The notes under the pieces were generated by a model. It was not told the origin of the DNA. It searched no databases and saw nothing but the letters and a program-made list of their open reading frames with translations. A program made the position numbers and the translations under genes. A stretch of DNA of 9,552 nt from Chloroflexota bacterium (GTDB lineage Bacteria; Chloroflexota; UBA5177; JANWHV01), in the NCBI GenBank assembly GCA_025450255.1, contig JANWHV010000017.1, positions 1 through 9,552 of the forward strand, given 5' to 3'. Below are positions 5,437 to 9,552 of the stretch, piece after piece; position 1 is the first letter of the stretch; every line of letters begins with the position of its first letter.

Positions 5437-6378
5437 TTGGCCGTCGCGACTCCAGCGCCGCGGGTATCCCGCCTGGCTATCCAGTGGCGCGCCTTCAAGA
5501 AACACTGGATCGTCTACGTCGCCGGTGTGCTGCTGCCCGTCACGTTATATGCCATCTTCGTCGGTTATCCGCTTGTCTACAATGTGTACCTGAGCTTCGT
5601 CGACTGGAATGGCCTCTCGACCACTATGAAGTTCGTCGGGTTCAGCAACTATACCGAGCTGTTCCACGACCCCACCTTCTGGGACTCGCTGAAAAATACC
5701 CTACGCTGGGTTGCCGGCGCGATCGTCTTCGCCGACGGCGTCGCGTTCCTGTTCGCTGTCTTCTTCCGCTCGGGGAAAGTCCACTTCGGCACCTTCTTCC
5801 GCATGCTGTTTTTCCTGCCGGTGACCATGTCCCTGGTGTCCATTAGCCTGATGTTTTCCTTTATTCTCAGCCCTGCCTTCGGCGTGATCACCGTGCTCCT
5901 GCAAGACATCGGCCTGGGCAATTTGAACGTGGATCTGTTGGGCGATTCCAGTACGGCGATATACACGCTGATCGCGGTGTTTGGCTGGTCGTATGTCGGC
6001 ATCCCGATGATGCTTTTTGACGCCGGTCTCACCCAGATCCCCGGCGAGCTCTATGAAGCCGCGCGCATCGAGGGCGCCAACAGCGCGCAAATTATGTTCC
6101 GTGTGACCATTCCAATCCTGCGCCCCATTTTCCTGGTGGTGACTATTCTGGCGGTGATCGAGGCGTTGCGTACCTTCGATATCGTGCTGGTGATGACGCG
6201 CGGCGGCCCAGGAACCGCCAGCGACGTCCTGGGCTATTTCATGTATATCTCGGCGTTCACTGAGAACCGCTACGGCTATGGAGCGGCCATCAGCACCGTC
6301 CTCCTGCTGTTCAGCGTGGTGTTCGCGCTCGTCTACCTGCGTCGCGTGGGGAGGGATGTGCTCCATGCGTCCGAGTAG
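5437..6378 (+). CDS. Sugar ABC transporter permease, MalF/UgpA type
   Basis: A 313-residue inner-membrane permease when started at TTG 5437. The open frame extends back to ATG 5287 (363 residues), but the extra 50 residues are Arg/Pro-rich and uncharacteristic, and that ATG is buried in a hairpin. The protein has about six hydrophobic helices. The first follows a short basic cytoplasmic tail (FKKHW, then IVYVAGVLLPVTLYAIF), and the next loop has VYLSFVDWNG, typical of this family. The cytoplasmic EAA loop, which docks the ATPase, is EAARIEGANSAQIMF from Glu207, ending in TIPILRP. RGGP with TASDVLGYFMY near the C-terminus is also typical. It pairs with the next permease, whose start overlaps its last 14 bases, implying translational coupling. 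It would form the membrane channel for the solute bound by the preceding protein. Confidence 0.9.
   Translation: MAVATPAPRVSRLAIQWRAFKKHWIVYVAGVLLPVTLYAIFVGYPLVYNVYLSFVDWNGLSTTMKFVGFSNYTELFHDPTFWDSLKNTLRWVAGAIVFADGVAFLFAVFFRSGKVHFGTFFRMLFFLPVTMSLVSISLMFSFILSPAFGVITVLLQDIGLGNLNVDLLGDSSTAIYTLIAVFGWSYVGIPMMLFDAGLTQIPGELYEAARIEGANSAQIMFRVTIPILRPIFLVVTILAVIEALRTFDIVLVMTRGGPGTASDVLGYFMYISAFTENRYGYGAAISTVLLLFSVVFALVYLRRVGRDVLHASE
6348..6355 (+). promoter_or_regulatory. Shine-Dalgarno of the second permease
   Basis: GGGGAGGG inside the end of the first permease gene lies 9 bases before ATG 6365. It supports a start at 6365 rather than at ATG 6278 or ATG 6356 in the same frame. Confidence 0.65.
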
Positions 6379-7207
6379 CGTGGGCCAGCGCGTCACCAAG
6401 ATCGTCGTCACGTTGCTTGTGCTCGGTTTCGCCCTTATCTGGATCTACCCGTTCATTCTCACCGTCTTCACCTCCCTGAAAACGCCCGACGACGTGCTGA
6501 ACGACCCGTTCAACTTCCCGCCCACCATATCCTTTGATGCCTATGGCGTGGTCTGGAACGACCTGAACTTCGGACAGTTGTTGAAGAACAGCCTGCTCTA
6601 CGGCATCGCCGGCTCGTTCTTCGCCATCGCCTTCTCCGCGTTCCCGTCCTATGCCTTTAGCCGGTTTCACATCATAAGCGGCCGGGCCCTCTTCACCATG
6701 CTGCTCACCACCCTGATGCTGCCGCAGCAAACGGTGATCATTCCCCTCTACACCGAGCTCGATCGCTTCGGCCTGCTCAACACGCAGATCGGCCTGATTA
6801 TCGTGCATACGGTCTACGGCATCCCCTTTTCCATGCTCTTGCTGACCGGGTTCATGGCCAACTTGCCCGCGGAGCTGGAATCGGCGGCGCGGGTCGATGG
6901 CTGCGGCGACGTCGGCGTGCTCTTCCGCGTCATACTGCCGCTGAGCCTCCCGGCCATGGCCGTCGCCTTCACCTTGAATTTCATCGGTATCTGGAAGGAG
7001 TTCATCTTCGCTCTCTCATTCTTGAATTCCGACTCCGTGCTCCCGATCACCACGGGCATCTTGAAGTTCACGGTCAGCCAGTATTTCAGCACCTTCAACC
7101 AGCCGGCCGCCGCCGTTATCGCTTCGCTGCTCCCGATTCTGGTGCTCTTTGTCGTCGCCCACCGCTGGATCATGCAGGGAATCTACGTCGGCGCGGTCAA
7201 AGGCTAG
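6365..7207 (+). CDS. Sugar ABC transporter permease, MalG/UgpE type
   Basis: A 280-residue inner-membrane permease, the usual length for MalG-type partners, starting at ATG 6365 (MRPSSVGQRV). The same frame is open back to 6278, but those residues are a shadow of the preceding gene. The protein has six hydrophobic helices; the first is IVVTLLVLGFALIWIYPF, followed by TSLKTPDDVL, characteristic of the family. The ATPase-docking loop reads ESAARVDGCGDVGVLFRV from Glu172 and ends in ILPLSLP, with Ser for the first Ala of the EAA motif, a common variation. The C-terminus ends in the typical MQGIYVGAVKG. It overlaps the previous gene by 14 bases and is followed 27 bases later by the cleavage-enzyme gene. 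No ATPase gene is present; many carbohydrate systems of this class use a shared MsmK/UgpC-type ATPase encoded elsewhere. Confidence 0.93.
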   Translation: MRPSSVGQRVTKIVVTLLVLGFALIWIYPFILTVFTSLKTPDDVLNDPFNFPPTISFDAYGVVWNDLNFGQLLKNSLLYGIAGSFFAIAFSAFPSYAFSRFHIISGRALFTMLLTTLMLPQQTVIIPLYTELDRFGLLNTQIGLIIVHTVYGIPFSMLLLTGFMANLPAELESAARVDGCGDVGVLFRVILPLSLPAMAVAFTLNFIGIWKEFIFALSFLNSDSVLPITTGILKFTVSQYFSTFNQPAAAVIASLLPILVLFVVAHRWIMQGIYVGAVKG

Positions 7208-7234
7208 GAGTTCACTCAAGCAAAGGGGAATGGC

Positions 7235-8038
7235 ATGGATCCCTTGGTGATCACCGCGACACCCAACATTTGTTGGCTGCACCCGGACGTGGACTACCCG
7301 CGGACGACCGATGAGATAGTCGAGGAGGCGCGCCGCTGCCAGGAGGCCGGCGCCGGCATCCTCCATATCCACGCCGAGGACCGCTGGACAGAGGTGATCG
7401 CCGGCCTGCGGTCGGGCACGAACCTGATCGTGCAGTGCGGCATGTCCAGCTTTCCCATCGCCAAGCGTATGGAAGTCTTCGAGCAGAAGGCCGACATGAT
7501 CTCCATCATCCTTAGCCACCACGACGAAGCCTTCGCGCAATTGGACATGCACGTCCTGCATCCCCGCGAAGAGCTCGAGGAATATGCCTGCCTTTCGCGG
7601 CAATATGGCGTGAAGCTCGAGCATGAGATCTGGCACACCGGCTCGATCTGGAATCTCAAGTACCTGATCGAGAAGGGCTCGCTCGCCGCGCCGCACGTCA
7701 CCACCCTCTTCTTCGATTGGCCGGGCGGCTCGTGGACGCCCGCCACGATTGAGGAGTACCAGTATCGGCGCCGCTTCATGCCCCCTGGGTCCGTGATTAC
7801 CGTGAGCGCCATGCAGGAGCGGCAAATCGATATCCTGGCGGCGGCCGTCTTGCAAGGCGACCATATCCGCGTCGGCACCGAGGATTACCCCTTCAGCCGC
7901 TCCGGGAGGCGTGCGGCGACACACGAACTGGTGGCCGAGGCAGTCCAGCTCGCCAGGGCGCTCGGCCGGCCGATCGCCACGCCGGACCAGGCGAGGGACT
8001 TAACGGGGTTATGCGGGAGGGCACATGGCGACGGGTAA
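7235..8038 (+). CDS. Beta-keto acid cleavage enzyme (BKACE/DUF849) family protein
   Basis: A 267-residue TIM-barrel enzyme of the family founded by 3-keto-5-aminohexanoate cleavage enzyme. These zinc enzymes condense a beta-keto acid with acetyl-CoA to give acetoacetate and a new acyl-CoA. The zinc-binding His pair is HIH (44-46). The second signature, RVGTEDY, supplies Arg212, the zinc ligand Glu216 and Asp217, with the same spacing as in the characterised enzyme as I recall it. GRPIATPDQAR near the C-terminus is also typical. The N-terminal substrate loop is unusual: TPNICWLHP (9-17) replaces the ITGAE type, so the Glu at position 14 of the founding enzyme has no counterpart (Trp14). A distinct substrate is implied. 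AAGGGG lies 6 bases before the ATG. The gene is sandwiched between the transporter and an SDR whose start it overlaps by 14 bases. That SDR may make or use its keto acid. Confidence 0.88.
   Translation: MDPLVITATPNICWLHPDVDYPRTTDEIVEEARRCQEAGAGILHIHAEDRWTEVIAGLRSGTNLIVQCGMSSFPIAKRMEVFEQKADMISIILSHHDEAFAQLDMHVLHPREELEEYACLSRQYGVKLEHEIWHTGSIWNLKYLIEKGSLAAPHVTTLFFDWPGGSWTPATIEEYQYRRRFMPPGSVITVSAMQERQIDILAAAVLQGDHIRVGTEDYPFSRSGRRAATHELVAEAVQLARALGRPIATPDQARDLTGLCGRAHGDG
8015..8020 (+). promoter_or_regulatory. Shine-Dalgarno of the SDR gene
   Basis: GGGAGG lies 4 bases before ATG 8025, within the end of the cleavage-enzyme gene. It supports this start and tight translational coupling of the two genes. 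Confidence 0.65.
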
Positions 8039-8795
8039 ACCGGTCGCGCTGATCACCGGCGCGGCGCGCGGCATCGGCGAGGCGACGGTCAGGAAATTCA
8101 TTGCGGGCGGCTACCAGGTAGTCGCCACGGATATCATCGCCGCCGGCGAGGCGCCGCTGCTCGCGGCTGGGCCAGTCGAGGGCTGCCACTACGTGGCCCA
8201 CGACGTGGCGAGCGAAGGCCAGGTCGCCGATCTTGTGCGGACGGCGGTGGATCGCTACGGGCGGATCGACGTGCTGGCGACCATCGCCGGCGTGGTCCTC
8301 GTGAAGCCGTTGGACGAGACGACCTGGGAAGAGTACCAGCGCGTCGTCGACGTCAACCTTGGCGGCACCTTCCTGTTGTGCAAGCACGTGCTGCCAATAA
8401 TGAAGCGGCAGCGTAGCGGCTCGATCGTCAATATGGGATCGGTCTCCGGACACGTCGGGCAAACCGACCACGTCCTCTACGGCGCCACCAAGGGCGCGAT
8501 CATCGCCCTGTGCCGGGCGCTGGCCTGGGAGGTAGCGCCCTACCATATCCGTGTGAACTCCATCAGCCCCGGCTCTGTCGATACGCCCATGTTGCGCGGT
8601 GATATCGATATCGAGTCCCGGCGCACGGGGCTGCCGTACGACCAGGTCAAAATCAAGCGTGAGGCGGAGCAGGCGCTGGGCCGCTGGGCGGACCCCGCCG
8701 AGATCGCGGAGGCAATCTACTTCATGGCAAGCAGCGCCGCCTCGTTCATCACCGGGACGGACCTGCTGGTGGACAGTGGCTGGGTGGCAAAGTAG
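8025..8795 (+). CDS. SDR-family NAD-dependent dehydrogenase
   Basis: A 256-residue classical short-chain dehydrogenase/reductase, cytoplasmic, acting on a secondary alcohol or ketone. The cofactor loop is TGAARGIG (11-18). Asp36 at the end of the second strand points to NAD(H). The usual NNAG motif is degenerate (ATIAG, 85-89). The catalytic set is complete: Asn111, Ser139 (NMGSVSG), Tyr152 and Lys156 (YGATK), with the normal 13-residue Ser-Tyr spacing. SPGSVDTPM (181-189) and the C-terminal FITGTDLLVDSGW (241-253) are standard for the FabG-like branch. It overlaps the cleavage-enzyme gene by 14 bases and is followed 14 bases later by the M24 gene. By analogy with carnitine catabolism, where a 3-dehydrogenase feeds a BKACE enzyme, it may oxidise a 3-hydroxy acid to the beta-keto acid; this is inference. 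The family is certain, the substrate unknown. Confidence 0.93.
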   Translation: MATGKPVALITGAARGIGEATVRKFIAGGYQVVATDIIAAGEAPLLAAGPVEGCHYVAHDVASEGQVADLVRTAVDRYGRIDVLATIAGVVLVKPLDETTWEEYQRVVDVNLGGTFLLCKHVLPIMKRQRSGSIVNMGSVSGHVGQTDHVLYGATKGAIIALCRALAWEVAPYHIRVNSISPGSVDTPMLRGDIDIESRRTGLPYDQVKIKREAEQALGRWADPAEIAEAIYFMASSAASFITGTDLLVDSGWVAK

Positions 8796-8809
8796 GCGGG
8801 AGGTATGGC

Positions 8810-9552
8810 ATGGCGGTCCCATCGACGCGGTTCCATCCAATAGGGCTCGACAAGAACAAGTTGCGCGCGTTAATGCGGGCGCACAATCTGGGCGGCATCC
8901 TGCTTACCTCGCCCGAGAATGTCTTTTACACCACCGGCTATACGGCCCTGCCGAGCAGCGGCAATCCAATCCTCTACACCCTGCGCAACCGCCTGCCCTT
9001 CTTTACCTACGTGGACGGCGACGGCCAGACGACCCTGCTCTGCTGGGGCTTCTCCGCCGAGGGCGTCGACTTCGGCGCCGACGCCCTGATCGGCTTCAAC
9101 GACTTCGCGGGCGCCCTGCGCGAGCTTCGCTCGCTCCTGGCAAACAAGCCGGCGGGCGGCGAGCGCCTCGGCATCGAATCGACCTGCCCCTACTACGTGG
9201 CACAGTTGGTCCAGGAGTCGGCGCCGCGGTCAGGCGCGCCGCTGGTGGTCGACGGCATCATGGCCAACCTGCGCCTGATCAAGTCGGCGGCCGAGATCGC
9301 CTTGCTTAAGCAGAGCACCGAGATCATCGAGCGGACGGTGAGCGAGCTCTACGGCATCCTGCACCGAGGCATGTCCCGCGTCGACCTGACGCGCGAAGCC
9401 AAGTACCGCATGATCCGGAACGGCGCCACCGGGATCAGCCACATTACCTTCTCGTTCGCGCAGGCCAACCCCGAGGTGGCGATCGCCGAGACACTTGACG
9501 AGGGACGGCTCGTCACCCTGGACCTGGGCGGCATAGTGGACGGCTATTGCTC
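8810..9552 (+). CDS. M24-family metallopeptidase / creatinase-like protein, N-terminal part
   Basis: An open frame running off the window end, 247 complete codons. GGGAGG lies 6 bases before ATG 8810; the ATG at 8805 is in another frame. The N-terminal creatinase-type domain covers about residues 10-150 (GGILLTSPENVFYTTGY is characteristic). The linker NLRLIKSAAEIALLKQST (about 160-180) begins the pita-bread catalytic domain of Xaa-Pro aminopeptidases, prolidases, creatinase and ectoine hydrolase. LVTLDLGG contains the probable first metal ligand Asp238; the next ligand would lie just past the window end (GYCS...). The His that often lies some 17 residues before this Asp is not at that place, where NPEVAIAE is found; the only nearby His is His211. 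The enzyme may therefore not be an ordinary aminopeptidase. It closes the visible operon and could hydrolyse a C-N bond in the imported compound. The remaining metal ligands cannot be checked. Confidence 0.85.
   Translation, partial: MAVPSTRFHPIGLDKNKLRALMRAHNLGGILLTSPENVFYTTGYTALPSSGNPILYTLRNRLPFFTYVDGDGQTTLLCWGFSAEGVDFGADALIGFNDFAGALRELRSLLANKPAGGERLGIESTCPYYVAQLVQESAPRSGAPLVVDGIMANLRLIKSAAEIALLKQSTEIIERTVSELYGILHRGMSRVDLTREAKYRMIRNGATGISHITFSFAQANPEVAIAETLDEGRLVTLDLGGIVDGYC

Noticed and set aside
7016..7924. 302-residue antisense frame over the permease and cleavage-enzyme genes
   Set aside because: It crosses two well-supported genes, and its composition (Asp, Gly, His and Arg rich) is that of a shadow frame.
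7893..8840. 315-residue antisense frame over the SDR gene
   Set aside because: Shadow of the SDR, which has a complete catalytic set on the other strand.
8599..9309. 236-residue + strand frame across the SDR end and M24 start
   Set aside because: Arg/Pro-rich with no domain. It overlaps two genes with motifs and good Shine-Dalgarno sites.
1..9552. tRNA or rRNA genes, CRISPR arrays, insertion sequences, toxin-antitoxin or defence genes
   Set aside because: None seen: no transposase-like frame, no regularly spaced repeats and no recognisable structural RNA in the non-coding parts.

Overview
The window is a GC-rich bacterial catabolic locus, almost fully coding, with one real control region in the middle. 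Base composition and gene style would suit an environmental bacterium such as a member of Chloroflexota. That placement is an impression only, because no rRNA, tRNA or other taxonomic marker is present.

Layout. Left block, + strand: a Gfo/Idh/MocA-family oxidoreductase (18-1121) and a UxaC-type uronate isomerase (1158-2579), separated by 36 bases. Middle, - strand: an IclR-family regulator (2656-3393), convergent with the isomerase and divergent from everything to its right. Next comes a 528-base control region (3394-3921) with promoter-like and operator-like sequences and several inverted and direct repeats. Right block, + strand: a sugar-type ABC substrate-binding protein (3922-5229), two tandem strong hairpins (5244-5333), two MalF/MalG-type permeases (TTG start at 5437 to 6378, and 6365-7207), a beta-keto acid cleavage enzyme homologue of the DUF849/BKACE family (7235-8038), an SDR dehydrogenase (8025-8795) and the N-terminal part of an M24-family metallopeptidase or creatinase-like enzyme cut by the window end (8810-9552). 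The right block has short gaps or 14-base overlaps and a clear Shine-Dalgarno before each gene, so it looks like one operon apart from the hairpin-filled gap after the binding protein.

How it may work. The binding protein and permeases would import a sugar or sugar-acid-like solute. No ABC ATPase is present, so one must be supplied from elsewhere. The isomerase and the two dehydrogenases are consistent with uronate or sugar-acid catabolism. The BKACE homologue adds an acetyl-CoA-dependent cleavage of a 3-oxo acid, which is not part of the textbook uronate pathway. The M24 enzyme hints at hydrolysis of a C-N bond, so the imported compound could be a conjugate. The IclR protein is the natural candidate regulator. 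The combination, rather than any single gene, is the most interesting feature; the true substrate cannot be read from the sequence.
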